Shown here: positions 25,276-44,304 of the stretch, in pieces
Position numbering within the stretch: position 1 is the stretch's first letter
How the letters are laid out: each line of letters opens with the position of its first letter
From: Arbacia lixula
Lineage: Eukaryota; Echinodermata; Echinoidea; Arbacioida; Arbaciidae
Direction of reading: 5' to 3'
Assembly: GCA_963669155.1 (NCBI GenBank)
Contig: OZ022585.1
Span: 13,161,269 to 13,225,268 of the forward strand
DNA length: 64,000 bases
Program-made: the position numbers and the translations under genes
The notes under the pieces: model-generated
Databases searched by the model: none
The model's input: the letters and a program-made list of their open reading frames with translations, nothing else
Told to the model about the DNA's origin: nothing

Positions 25276-26764
25276 CTCAGCGTAGCACTATAATTAAAAC
25301 GACGAAAAGGGGCGTATCATTTTGAATTTCCAACGGTCAAAACGCACGCGTGCGGAATTGAGTGATGAAATCTCTGAAAATTGATCTTCGCATATCTCCG
25401 TTATTTCTCCATCTAAATTCATGTAACTTTCACCATGGATGTAGACATATCATATCATATCATATATGAATTTTCAATAAATATGACGCAGTACTTTTTT
25501 TTTAATGAATATTTTTGTGATTTGATTGAACGAGTGAAGAGGTGTTTATTTTTTCCCGACACAAGTCTGCGACCGAATAAATCTTCAAATGATTGACATG
25601 TTACTAGAGTTTAGACCCCAGTCTCCCTCTCCACGAAGTTTCGTGCTGGAGCAATTAGGATTTGTGTCAAATTTTGAGCAAAGAAACCTCAGACTTTTTA
25701 CGAAAATGCTGGAGTTTTACATCTACGATTGAGCAATGCGCACGCGCAGATCACACTGCGTGTCGGGGATGCGTATTTCCCGCAAATGTAGGCTTATCAT
25801 TGTCAAAAGCTTATGAGATTCCGCACGCTTGACCCATACGCTTTTGTAGGTATTAAAGTAAGTTTAGGCGTATTTTGTTTATTTTCTACAATCTCTTTCA
25901 ATTATGACATTTATCTGTATGTTTTGCACTAAAATGCTCCAGCAAGAAAATGTATTAGAAGAATTCACAAGCTCACAGGTAAATAACCTTCCGTAATTTT
26001 GGAATACGTCTATTCTTACACAGTTACAGAGGCATGTATACCCATAGATAGTTCTGACGTAGTCATGTCTACACCCATACATCAGCTCACTTCTCGGTTG
26101 TATTGCAAAGTAGTCACATTTATCACGTTTATACAGTCGTGCTAGGACAATCGCAAGACAACATTGGCACTGCCTCTCACATAGGCAGCTAGCTGCCTCA
26201 CGTTGAACCACACTGGTTGTATTGCCAGCTACCTCAGGTAACGCACCGGTAGTCGGCTAGGCTGCTCCCATACCGAACCCACGCACGCCTTGTACACGCT
26301 TTGCCAATGGACCATTCCGATATTCGATGGGTCGACTATGGGGTTGCTTTTGTTTTTTAACGACACAACCGTGCGACGAAAAATCAGAAAATGAAATTTG
26401 GAACATAGTTAGAATATACTTTGATAAATCATTTACTGTAATTCATTTTTTGGAGCAATTGCTACAAATATGAAATTTAAAGCCTTTTTTAAAAGCTTTT
26501 TTTTTCTTTTTTAGTGCTATGTTTCATCCTTATTTCTATGATGTTTCATGACATGAAACTCCCCAAAATGTAATTACAATTGAGAACAACTCTTTCCTGT
26601 TAACATAACGTTGAGATTTTGTTATTTGGAGCTATTTTGAGCGAGATAGCACAATTTTGCTAAGACACTTCCCCGGCGGTTTCACGGGAAACACGATGCG
26701 ATTCAGCGGAATTTGCGTACACCGAAGAAATGCTTTCGCCCGTTAATTATAGTGCTACGCTGAG
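25276..26764. mobile_element. Non-autonomous DNA transposon, 1.49 kb, 22-bp perfect TIRs
   Basis: The left end starts CTCAGCGTAGCACTATAATT and 25276-25297 is the exact complement of 26743-26764; weaker matching continues inward (ACGACGAAA against ACGGGCGAAA). A second inverted pair, GCGTGCGGAAT near 25346 and ATTCCGCACGC near 25820, lies inside. No transposase ORF is visible; the 110-aa frame at 25879-26211 shows no known motif. No clear target duplication was found, so the superfamily is open. Confidence 0.7.
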
Positions 26765-27854
26765 ACTGGTTTGGACACATTTGAATGTAATCACTGTCTG
26801 CATTAAATTGCAATCAATTGCAGTCAGCTCCACATGTCTGTAAATGTTTGAATACAATGACTGACTGCAATCAATTCCATTCCTCTGCTAAACTCACGTT
26901 TGAATTATGCAGGTATCTTCTATTCTGTCCTACTCTGACAAAAGGAACCAAGTGACAAATCACTCAAATCTAAGTTATTGTTATTCTTAGATTGTACCCA
27001 GCTTTCCCTACATACGGCCAAAATCTGGACAAGAAATGTTCATCTTGCTGCGAGATATTCAATCTAACATGATGTGGTTTTGCACTGATGTCAATGCAAG
27101 TGAAAGACACATTTTGCTTATTTAAAAGTCTCTTTCGTTGGTTACTTCCTTTTGTCAGAGTAGGGTAGTATTGACAGCACCTCCTCAGGAAGGTAATCAC
27201 ATTCATTGTCATCAAATCATAACACAGGAATGTCTAACAAAGAATAGTCTATTTTCTTTTCTTTTTTCTCAAAGAAGTATTGTATGCTTGCTTACTGGCA
27301 GATCGTTGCTTCTAAGGCTTCTGATATTAAATGTCAGTGCACCACATAACAGCTGCATTACAGACTTTCATGCCTTAAAATCAACACAAATTTATCACGA
27401 TGAAGCTGTGAATAACTCGTGTCTCATGCATATGAGGGCACTACAAAACGATGGCGCATCACATTTACAAGTATGATACAGACCATGGCTATGGTTTAAC
27501 CATTGCAAATTACAATTTCTTGTAATTACCACACAAACAGGTATAAAGCTCTGTGCTGAGTGGTTGTTTCCATAGCAGTTACAATTGTGGGAACTGAAGC
27601 CTCTGTAGCCCTGGTCTTGCGAAATACATTTTACCTGCATGTCAAACTTGCATACAGAACCACCTATCCATAAAGACCACATGTTGTATCCCTTAGGTAT
27701 TCTATATACACAGACGTAATATAAGAGCATAGTTGAGCTGCAGCTGTAATACGGTGCACTGACATCTACCTTGGAAAGGAGCCTAATACAAAAACTTACA
27801 CAATATAAATCTCTCATATATGATTTATGTCTTCTCCTACGCATCATTCCCCTC

Positions 27855-36524
<8,670 letters not shown>

Positions 36525-37367
36525 TGTGGAATGGATGGAACCGGCCTAGTCTGGTCTGTACACAAAATGGGACTGAAAATAAAATGGCAGGGACTAATCA
36601 TTCTGAATATTGAAGCAAGCTGCGCACTCCACAGTGTTTGCATATCATGGCAGCTGTACGAGAATTTATATTCGATTTTGAAACACAAAATATTTTTTTT
36701 CTATATTAATTTGTTGAAATTAAAACTAAAGCATGACATTGACAAATCAACAAAGTATCAATGTTATTCAGTTATTCAATCTGGTTTTCAGTTTGTGATG
36801 GAAATGGACATAATATTGAAAAAAACAAAGTCTTCCTTTCCCTCAATATTACAGATCTACTTGTGATGACTCATTCACACAAGACGTGCAGATTGATGCA
36901 GATAGTACACATGTCGCGGATGCACACGTACACTGCACGAACATGCTATTATTAGAATTTACCTCAATTGAAATGAACGTATGGGACTGACCCTACACTT
37001 TTTAATTAAAAACGCTCGAAAACTAGATCACAATCCCCGATAAACTGTGACTAAGCGCACAGATTTTAACGCCCCACACCATCGTCTTATTTGAAATACA
37101 TTGAATTAAATGAAGACAATCAGAAACTTAAATTTACCTCAATATCACGGAATCGAAATCGGAATCGGAATCGGAACATGTAAGCATGTAGGTGGGAAAG
37201 GACATGTGTGACTGGTGATTACTAAGGATATAATCTCAAAAAATCGTTTGCATCCTTGTTTTTTTTTTCATTTTGGAATATTGTCAGGAGCCATTTGGAG
37301 TACAAATGTATTGTTTGAGTGAAGTTTTAGGTGCTCATCAATATTTCTAGTACTGATATTCTGGATA
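36525..37367. promoter_or_regulatory. TFG 5' region and TFG/TMEM39 intergenic promoter side
   Basis: Contains the TFG 5' UTR and presumably its promoter. No TATA box stands out. A short CGGAATCGGAAT-type run of GGAATC units at 37150-37176 is the only clear local pattern. Confidence 0.35.
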
Positions 37368-38060
37368 TATTTTTTGGGAGTTTCCCTGTGTCTTGTTGGT
37401 TTGTGTATGTACAGTCCCAGGTACTCACTTTGGCATGTGCTACACATCTGTCAGTTTCAGGTCAGTCTTGGACTCACTAGGCTTGGTATACTTGTACTCA
37501 TTATTCTCTTGCAACCTGAAGTAAGCCTGATTGTGGGTATGTATATTCTTGCTAATGTATGATATTTGACTTAAAATTTGTTTTTAAGTTGTTGTTTTTT
37601 TGTGCCTGTTGGACTGTGTATCTCACAGTTACCCTGTCATTGTGACTTGTTGGTTTGTGTATGTACAGTCCCAGTGTGGCATGTGCTACAAATCTGTCAG
37701 TTTCAGGTCAGTCTTGGACTCACTCGGCTCGGTGTACATACACTCATTACACTCATTATTCTTTTGCAACCTGCGCAGTAAGCCTGATTGTGGGAATGTA
37801 TATTCTTGCTAATGTATATCTGACTTAGAATTTGTTTTGAAGTTATATATATATATATTTTTTTTTTGTGCCTGTTGGACTGTATCCCAGGTACTCACTT
37901 TGGTGTGAGCCACATTTTTCACTTCAGTACTTGAACCTATGTGGCCCGATATACTCATTATTTCCTTGAATATTCCTGTAAGCCTGATGAAGGAAGTGAT
38001 TATGAGTCTAGTTTTTCTTTGAAATATTTGACTCAGAATTTGTTTTTACGATTTAGAGTA
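37368..38060 (+). repeat. Three tandem 5' UTR monomers of the retrotransposon
   Basis: Monomers at about 37368-37593, 37594-37857 and 37858-38060 share GTGCCTGTTGGACTGT, CCCAGGTACTCACTTTGG, ACTCATTATT, GTAAGCCTGAT, and an end of the type GACTTAGAATTTGTTTT. Monomers 1 and 2 are the closest pair; monomer 3 is more diverged. Tandem 5' monomers act as promoters in mouse L1; the same role here is inference. Confidence 0.75.
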
Positions 38061-38162
38061 CATTGTAAGAAGCAAGTTTGCTCACGATCTATCATTTCAC
38101 GACATAGTAAGGACCACTAGTCCAAGCTTAGTTTGTTTTACTAATTATATTGAAGGTTAGAC

Positions 38163-39338
38163 ATGTCACTTGGTGCTGAAACATTAACTGACTTACTGGC
38201 AGCGGCTCAGACTCAGAGTCAAAGTCAGAGTCAAAGTCAGAGCATTGCTGCTGGTGCTCCAAATGAGTCAGACGAAATATGCATTGGATCATGCAACACT
38301 TTGTGCAAAAACTCTTCTGTTGACATGTTACAATGTGACTGTTGCAGTGGATGGATATGTTATAACTGCTTGCCATACAATAGGACTGAAAAGAAAATGT
38401 TATCAAAGCCTGAGATACAGTGGAAATGTTCAGCTTGTACAAAGTCTCAGCATACTAACAGGTGTACTGGTAAGCAAGCTAGTGATCAGAATGCTCAGGC
38501 ACTGTTACATGTTGATAGACTAGTAAGTATTGAGAACAAGTTGGACCAAACCATGCAAATGTTGTCAGCAAGTGTTCAGCTGCTCACTAGTAAGATAGAG
38601 CAGAAAGCAGATAGGTCTGAGGTTGAAACTATTCAGACGCAACTGACAACTGTTAAGTCAGAGCTTGATCAGCTGAAAGCAAATCAACCTTCAAACGAAT
38701 CCGTAAACACAAATATTGCTCAGTGTGTTCGTGAATTGGCAGAGAGAGAGGAGAGGAAATTGAACGCTGTGGTATTTAATGTCCAGGAAAGTGATAGTGC
38801 CGACACTGATACTAGAAAAGTAGAAGATGTTGAGCTTGTTCAAGCGGTCCTAACCCAAATTGAGGCCCCATCAGTTACTATCACAGACTGTAGGCGTCTT
38901 GGCAAATACAGACGTGACACTGCAGCTACCAAACCTAGGCCGGTAAGGATTAGTACAGAGACTGTTGGTCAAAGAGATGCTATCCTTCAGTGTGCCCCTA
39001 AACTCAAGGATTTTCAAAACATGAAGCATGTTGTGATCCGTAAAGATCTTACCCCTTTGCAGAGAGAAGAAGAAAATAACTTGCGCAGAGAATGGCAGAG
39101 AAAGAAAGAGGAGTCGATCCAACAAGGTGATACAACTGCTCACTGGGTAAGAAGAAGGGGGAAAGTGGTGAACATAGGTATGTTTATAAACGCAGCACTA
39201 AATCAAAATCAGGATCAAAAAAAGGAGAGAAACAGGAGAGAAAAAATGGCAGAGAATCTCACAAAAAAGTCTCAGGTTCAGGTTCCTCCAAACCTAGAGA
39301 GCAGGGTGGATTTTCCGCAAATCAACCTGCAAACTTGA
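38163..39338 (+). CDS. Retrotransposon ORF1: PHD-like finger, coiled coil and RNA-binding region
   Basis: A 391-aa RNA-binding partner of ORF2. Residues 17-27 form a Ser/Gln repeat. A PHD-like finger follows: C40, C44 and C48, then C58-x2-C61-x2-W64-x-C66-x2-C69, then C89-x2-C92. The position that is His in an ordinary C4HC3 finger appears as Cys66. Residues about 118-180 form a coiled coil (heptads around LVSIENKLDQTMQML). Residues about 190-350 hold the basic RNA-binding region found in many LINE ORF1 proteins (NAVVFNVQES, RRLGKYRRD, PRPVRI, VVIRKDLTPLQREE). The C terminus is Lys/Gln-rich. The frame ends with TGA four bases into ORF2. Two A_AAA_AAG heptamers lie near the 3' end of the frame. 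Confidence 0.85.
   Translation: MSLGAETLTDLLAAAQTQSQSQSQSQSIAAGAPNESDEICIGSCNTLCKNSSVDMLQCDCCSGWICYNCLPYNRTEKKMLSKPEIQWKCSACTKSQHTNRCTGKQASDQNAQALLHVDRLVSIENKLDQTMQMLSASVQLLTSKIEQKADRSEVETIQTQLTTVKSELDQLKANQPSNESVNTNIAQCVRELAEREERKLNAVVFNVQESDSADTDTRKVEDVELVQAVLTQIEAPSVTITDCRRLGKYRRDTAATKPRPVRISTETVGQRDAILQCAPKLKDFQNMKHVVIRKDLTPLQREEENNLRREWQRKKEESIQQGDTTAHWVRRRGKVVNIGMFINAALNQNQDQKKERNRREKMAENLTKKSQVQVPPNLESRVDFPQINLQT
39218..39295 (+). promoter_or_regulatory. Candidate -1 frameshift region: two A_AAA_AAG heptamers and a small stem-loop
   Basis: In the ORF1 frame, A_AAA_AAG occurs at 39218-39224 and again at 39263-39269. A five-pair stem AGGTT-CCTCCA-AACCT (39280-39295) begins ten bases after the second. 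A -1 slip at either site enters the ORF2 frame, open from 39131 onward. The heptamer and the frame relation are seen directly; function is inference. Confidence 0.5.
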
Positions 39339-42214
39339 GTATCTTTGATATCAAATGTGTTTATACAAATGTAGACTCACTTCTAAACAAGAGAAAAGAA
39401 TTAGAAACTGTTTTATCATTGTATCACCCTTCAATTATTGGTTTAACAGAGGTAAAACCCAAAAACTCTCGTTTTCATGTTGACCCAGCTGAAGTTAAGC
39501 TGGATGATTTCGATGTTTTTCATAATCTCCATGATACTGGACGTGGAATTTGTTTGTATATTAAAAAAGACCTCAAAGCAGAGGCATATGCAGGTTTTTC
39601 TGAGTTTGAATTCAAGGAGGCGGTTTTCGCTTCTATAGAGTTACAGGATGGTGGTAATCTCTTAGTTGGTCTTGTTTATAGAAGCCCCAATGCAAGCGAC
39701 CAGATAAATGATAAGTTGTGTTTATTACTTCAAGAAGTTGGTCAAAGCAGATTTCAAGAAGTCTTGATTTTCGGTGATTTTAATTACCCAGAAATCAATT
39801 GGGAATTGGAATCATGTTTGACTGGTGAAGATCACCCTGCCTTTAAATTTTTGAATTGTACTAGAGATGCCTTTTTAGTTCAGCATCAGGTACAACCTAC
39901 ACGGCATCGCACTGGCCAACGGTCAAATCTTTTAGATCTTGTCTTTACATTGAATGAGAGTGCTATCACTGATATTTTAACTTCAGCCGGTCTTGGAAAG
40001 AGCGATCATTGTACACTTATTTTTGATTTAAAAGTCAAAGGTCGTGCTAGACCAAATAGAGAACAACTTGTCTATGGCAAAGGAGATTATGAAGCCATGA
40101 GGGATAAGTTAGGTGTTATTGACTGGCACAATGAGTTTACTGACAAGTCAGTGGAAGATTCATGGATCTTCTTCAAGAAAACATTGAACAATGTCATTAA
40201 TCGATACACGCCTAAGAAACGACATGTAAACAAAGGGAAGAAAACATGGATTAAGGATAAAACACTTGAGCTTGTTAGGGAAAAACACAGACAGTTCAGG
40301 AAGTGGCGTAACATGCTTAGTGTAAACAATACCAGGAGATATTCTCATACTGAACTAGAAGACCAGGAATTGCATTACAAAAGAGTAAGTAACCAGGCCA
40401 GATGGCACTGTAGAAAAGCTGCTAGTGAATTTGAGCACTCAATTGCTTCTAATGTGAAGAAAAATGCAAAAGGTTTTTGGTCCTATGTTAGATCGAAAAC
40501 AACAACTCGTGAAAGTGTATCAAATCTGACTAAACCAGATGGTAGTAAAACGTCTTCAGACCAAGAAAAAGCAGAAGTTTTACAGGCTTTTTTCTCATCA
40601 GTCTTTACAAAGGAAGATGAGATGGACATCCCAGCTCCTCCATTGGCTAGGTTTGATGCTCCCTTATGTAATGTTGAAATAACCTCAGGAGATGTGTTTA
40701 GTTTGTTATCAAATCTAAAGTCTAATAAATCTCCAGGGCCAGATAATTTACATCCTTACCCATTGAGAGAATTAGCAGAAGTGTTAGCACTGCCGATATC
40801 TTTACTCTTCCAAAAAAGCATGGAAAGCGGACAGCTACCATTAGACTGGAAATCGGCTAATGTGTCACCCATTTTTAAGAAAGGTAGTAAGACAGACAGC
40901 AAAAACTATCGACCGGTTAGTTTAACATGCATTATATGTAAAATCATGGAAAATCTCATTCGTAAAAAGTTGTGTGATCACCTGACAAGTAATGACTTGA
41001 TTTCCAGGCATCAACACGGCTTTGTTGCTGGCAGATCTTGCATCACGAACCTCTTAGAGGTACTTGATGATTGGACACAGGCGTTGGATGAGGGCGGCAC
41101 AATTGATGCTATATATATGGATCTAATGAAAGCTTTTGACACCGTCCCTCACCAACGTCTTCTTGTTAAGTTGGAATCTTTCGGTGTTGGTGGTAAACTT
41201 CTTTCCTGGTTGAAATCTTTTTTGATTGGTAGGAGACAAAGGGTTGTAGTCAGTGGAAAGGAGTCCTCTTGGGGAGAAGTAGTGAGTGGCGTGCCTCAAG
41301 GTAGTGTGTTGGGTCCGACCCTCTTTTTGATTTTTGTTAACGACCTCCCTGACACAGTTCAGTCAAAGGTCACTATGTTTGCTGACGATACAAAGTTGTA
41401 TGTTCGTTCTGACAAGAGAGATTCTGTTGTGCAACTTCAATGTGACTTGTTGAAACTGGAAGAATGGGCTGCAAAGTGGCTGCTTCGATTCCATCCTGAG
41501 AAGTGCACTGTTTTAAAGCTTGGGAATCAAAATCCAAATATGCAAACAGAATATCATATGATGAGTGAATCAGGTGAAGTAGCTCTAAGAGAAGTTTATG
41601 TTGAAAAAGATCTAGGAGTTTCAGTAGACTCAAAACTGTCTTTCAAAAATCAAGTCTCCCAAGCAAGCTTGAAAGCTAACAGGGTTTTAGGTATCGTAAG
41701 AAGGACGTTTGTGAATCTGGATGCTGCTACGATGTTGTTTTTGTTTAAGGGTCTTGTTAGACCCATCTTAGAGTATGGTCAGGCAGCATGGTCACCCTAT
41801 AGAATAGGAGAGCAGAGGAAGTTGGAGAGTGTACAGAGGCGTGCAACTAAAATTATTCCGGGGTTTAGTCATTTGACATATCGTGAGCGCCTCATGAAGC
41901 TCAAACTGCCAACTCTTGCTCATAGGCGTAGGAGGGGTGATATGATAGATGTTTTTAAGTACTTGACCGGAGTGTACAACACTGAACACAATCTGTTTCA
42001 CCTGGCACACAGAACGTCTAGAGGTCACAAATTGAAACTAGACAAGCAGTACTCTCGTCTTGATATGAGGAAGTATTTCTTCAGTAACAGAGTTGTTGAT
42101 TTGTGGAATAGTCTTCCTGATTGTGTTGTCTCAGCAACTTCTGTGAACTCCTTCAAAAATAGGCTTGACAAATATTGGATTGATAATCATGATCTTCTTT
42201 ATGAGCCTGTATAG
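39335..42214 (+). CDS. Retrotransposon ORF2: APE-type endonuclease and reverse transcriptase
   Basis: A 959-codon frame counted from a TTG at 39335; no ATG occurs until codon 255 (40097), downstream of the whole endonuclease domain. Endonuclease (about 1-230): IIGLTEVK, LVGLVYRSPN, FGDFNYPEINW and GKSDHC carry the expected catalytic Glu, Asp and Ser-Asp-His. Reverse transcriptase (about 460-720): NKSPGPDNLHP, NYRPVSLT, HGFVAGRSC, YMDLMKAFDTVPH, GVPQGSVLGPTLF and FADDTKLY, the last with the catalytic Asp pair. The C-terminal region QRRATKI...YRERLMKLKLPTLAHRR is typical of CR1/L2-group elements. The frame is open upstream to 39131, in the -1 phase relative to ORF1. It is intact, with no stop or frameshift. 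Confidence 0.93.
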   Translation: MSIFDIKCVYTNVDSLLNKRKELETVLSLYHPSIIGLTEVKPKNSRFHVDPAEVKLDDFDVFHNLHDTGRGICLYIKKDLKAEAYAGFSEFEFKEAVFASIELQDGGNLLVGLVYRSPNASDQINDKLCLLLQEVGQSRFQEVLIFGDFNYPEINWELESCLTGEDHPAFKFLNCTRDAFLVQHQVQPTRHRTGQRSNLLDLVFTLNESAITDILTSAGLGKSDHCTLIFDLKVKGRARPNREQLVYGKGDYEAMRDKLGVIDWHNEFTDKSVEDSWIFFKKTLNNVINRYTPKKRHVNKGKKTWIKDKTLELVREKHRQFRKWRNMLSVNNTRRYSHTELEDQELHYKRVSNQARWHCRKAASEFEHSIASNVKKNAKGFWSYVRSKTTTRESVSNLTKPDGSKTSSDQEKAEVLQAFFSSVFTKEDEMDIPAPPLARFDAPLCNVEITSGDVFSLLSNLKSNKSPGPDNLHPYPLRELAEVLALPISLLFQKSMESGQLPLDWKSANVSPIFKKGSKTDSKNYRPVSLTCIICKIMENLIRKKLCDHLTSNDLISRHQHGFVAGRSCITNLLEVLDDWTQALDEGGTIDAIYMDLMKAFDTVPHQRLLVKLESFGVGGKLLSWLKSFLIGRRQRVVVSGKESSWGEVVSGVPQGSVLGPTLFLIFVNDLPDTVQSKVTMFADDTKLYVRSDKRDSVVQLQCDLLKLEEWAAKWLLRFHPEKCTVLKLGNQNPNMQTEYHMMSESGEVALREVYVEKDLGVSVDSKLSFKNQVSQASLKANRVLGIVRRTFVNLDAATMLFLFKGLVRPILEYGQAAWSPYRIGEQRKLESVQRRATKIIPGFSHLTYRERLMKLKLPTLAHRRRRGDMIDVFKYLTGVYNTEHNLFHLAHRTSRGHKLKLDKQYSRLDMRKYFFSNRVVDLWNSLPDCVVSATSVNSFKNRLDKYWIDNHDLLYEPV

Positions 42215-42535
42215 GCTGTATGTATTTTACACACTGTCCTGACCCACATACAAGTTAACGTGATAAGTCAAGGAAACTGTTTCAATCTACGATCGATGAA
42301 CAGGCGAAGTCCTACAATCATCGTTGGATTAAAGTAAAGTAAAGTAAAGTAACAGTTTTGGGTGGTGGCCTCCGGTTAAGTATTGTAGCGTAGACTATGC
42401 GCTGACTAGCTAGCTAGCTCCACGTATGCTTTGCATGCGTGGCGGCACTTTAAATTTTACCATAGATCTCACAATAGAAAGTAGACTTGCACGTTGAGTT
42501 TTAAGATCTTATACTTGACGCATTATAAACAAGTT

Positions 42536-42640
42536 TATGATGATGATGATGACGATGACGACAATAATGATGCTGATATGCAACGCATGATAAATTGACG
42601 ACGATGATGACAATTGATAATAATGATAACTGATGTTGAA

Positions 42641-42688
<48 letters not shown>

Positions 42689-42689
42689 A

Positions 42690-42734
<45 letters not shown>

Positions 42735-42755
42735 GTGATGATCGATGATGATGAA
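42536..42755. repeat. (GAT)n microsatellite, about 220 bp
   Basis: Long run of GAT units, degenerate at the left end and nearly perfect from 42640 to 42733. Confidence 0.95.
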
Positions 42756-43386
42756 CTCGTAGGGCTTGTTAGCCTAAAGGTAGCCCTAGCGTAATAGTGG
42801 AAACAATTATTGCAATGGCCAGCTAGGCCTTCGTATTAAAATATTATTTGTTGTTTGATTTGCAAATTAATCACTACTACGATAATATGATATCAAACAA
42901 GATATAACAATGAAACGTACAAAATAACATATAGGCATTCCACAGTCACATACACGTACATTTCAACCAGCATTAATTCCATATAGGCCTTTGGTTAATT
43001 ATTATCATTATTATTATTTTATTTTTTTGTTTTGGGGGGGGGGGGGGGGCGGGGTAGGCCTGTCATGCCCGTGACTTGATTTGGTTGACTATATAGATAT
43101 ACTCATTGTAGGAGATATTGCATTTGGTAGAACCTGCGATATCCTATGAAATTAAAAGTCGGGCATCGCATGAACATCACATTTCATTATGAATATCATT
43201 AACAGTAAACTAATTATTTTCAAACGGCATACTCTTACTCAGTACTTGAGAAACGCAATTTACAAACAACATTATATTACTAATAAAAGGCCTATAGCCG
43301 TTTATGAAAACCTGACAGGCTTACTCGAAAATTGATTAATCATCGCCTGGGATAGGCTTAAATTAAGAGATGGAGAGATACGAGAT

Positions 43387-43388
<2 letters not shown>

Positions 43389-43447
<59 letters not shown>

Positions 43448-43580
43448 GATCTATAGAGAGATAGTGAAACGGAAAGAGTGAGACAGACAGACAGAGAGGG
43501 AGACAGACATACAGACATACAGACACAGGCAGACAGACAGAGAGAAAGAGGGGGGGGGGGGAGTGGGGGGGGGGGGGGGC
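43389..43580. repeat. (GA)n, (CAGA)n and poly-G purine-rich tract
   Basis: About 28 GA units (43389-43444), then ACAGACAG-type units and two G runs (about 43551-43561 and 43566-43579). The strand asymmetry is strong and continues more loosely to 43760. Confidence 0.9.
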
Positions 43581-44304
43581 CGGGGAAGTTGAATATTGGA
43601 AACAGAATGGAGGAAATCGAGGTGAAGGAAAGTGAACCGCTGCTTTTTTTTTAAACCTTGTTTGTAACCGAGGAGGAGGGGGTGGGGGTATATATTATGA
43701 GAAAGTGTGGGCGTTGGTGGCAAAGGATCAGAGAGGGAAATAAAAACGAGATAGAGAGGGCTAGATCTGGAGGAGAACTGCCGGTTGTGTGTGTATTGCG
43801 TGCGTGAGGGATGGGGGTGGGAGGGTAGAGACCGACGACATGTATGTCATAGGCCTATATTAATGCTTTTTTGGGTATACAGGTATTTTTTTGCAATATT
43901 GTTGATAGAATAAATGTGAAATGGAGTGAAGATGGCCCATATATATCAGAGGAGAAGGTAAATTGTGAAGATATATTACACAGGAGTTCATGTTATATGC
44001 GAGATGTATTCTGCCTACTGACTTTTTCTACGGTATCTTTTCCCTGTAGATTTCTTTAACTTGGAATTGAAATGTCTGATTTCAGATGTACGATATTTTA
44101 TGTAAAAAGGAAACATTGATAAGAAAAACAGATACATGTGTTTTCGTTACTTTTTTTTGGAAAATAAAGATCGATCATCATCAAATTGGCATCTCTAACT
44201 TAGGCAAAATCAAAAGTTACATCTAAATTCTAATGTAGTGTCATGACAAGTCAGGAAAACTGCGAAAAAACACATATTCTGCACGATTCTTTGAAGCCGG
44301 CACA

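Larger units (their letters stand above)
19295..27854. other. Intergenic region between AGPAT3/4 (5' side) and TFG (3' side)
   Basis: No supported coding exon. Just upstream of the AGPAT ATG an acceptor-like GTGTACAG near 19320 hints at a spliced 5' UTR. A GC-richer patch at about 20600-20700 is the best candidate for the non-coding first exon and promoter. Other contents: a retroposon 3' tail (19602-19660), inverted arms (20291-20436 and 22433-22550), (GT)n (22330-22385), and a TIR element (25276-26764). The TFG 3' UTR should lie at the right end. Confidence 0.5.
37368..42351 (+). mobile_element. Near-complete CR1/L2-group non-LTR retrotransposon
   Basis: Organisation: 5' UTR made of three related monomers (37368-38060), ORF1 (38163-39338), ORF2 (39335-42214), a short 3' UTR, and a terminal (TAAAG)n tail at about 42332-42351. 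There is no poly-A tail and no obvious target duplication, as in CR1-like families that end in short tandem repeats. Both ORFs are uninterrupted, so the insertion is recent or the copy is under selection. It lies between TFG and TMEM39, in the TMEM39 orientation. The true 5' limit is uncertain. Clade placement rests on the endonuclease/RT layout and on the tail; CR1 versus L2 cannot be settled by eye. Confidence 0.9.
42352..44304. other. TMEM39 upstream region with simple repeats
   Basis: Holds the (GAT)n array, a T/G run at about 43020-43050, a (GA)n array and further purine-rich/poly-G runs. The TMEM39 promoter must be here or in the last few hundred bases; no core motif is recognisable. 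No coding exon supported. Confidence 0.5.

Noticed and set aside
38128..38442. 104-codon minus-strand frame over retrotransposon ORF1
   Set aside because: Antisense shadow of ORF1; the plus-strand frame has the zinc-finger cysteines and continues for 391 codons.
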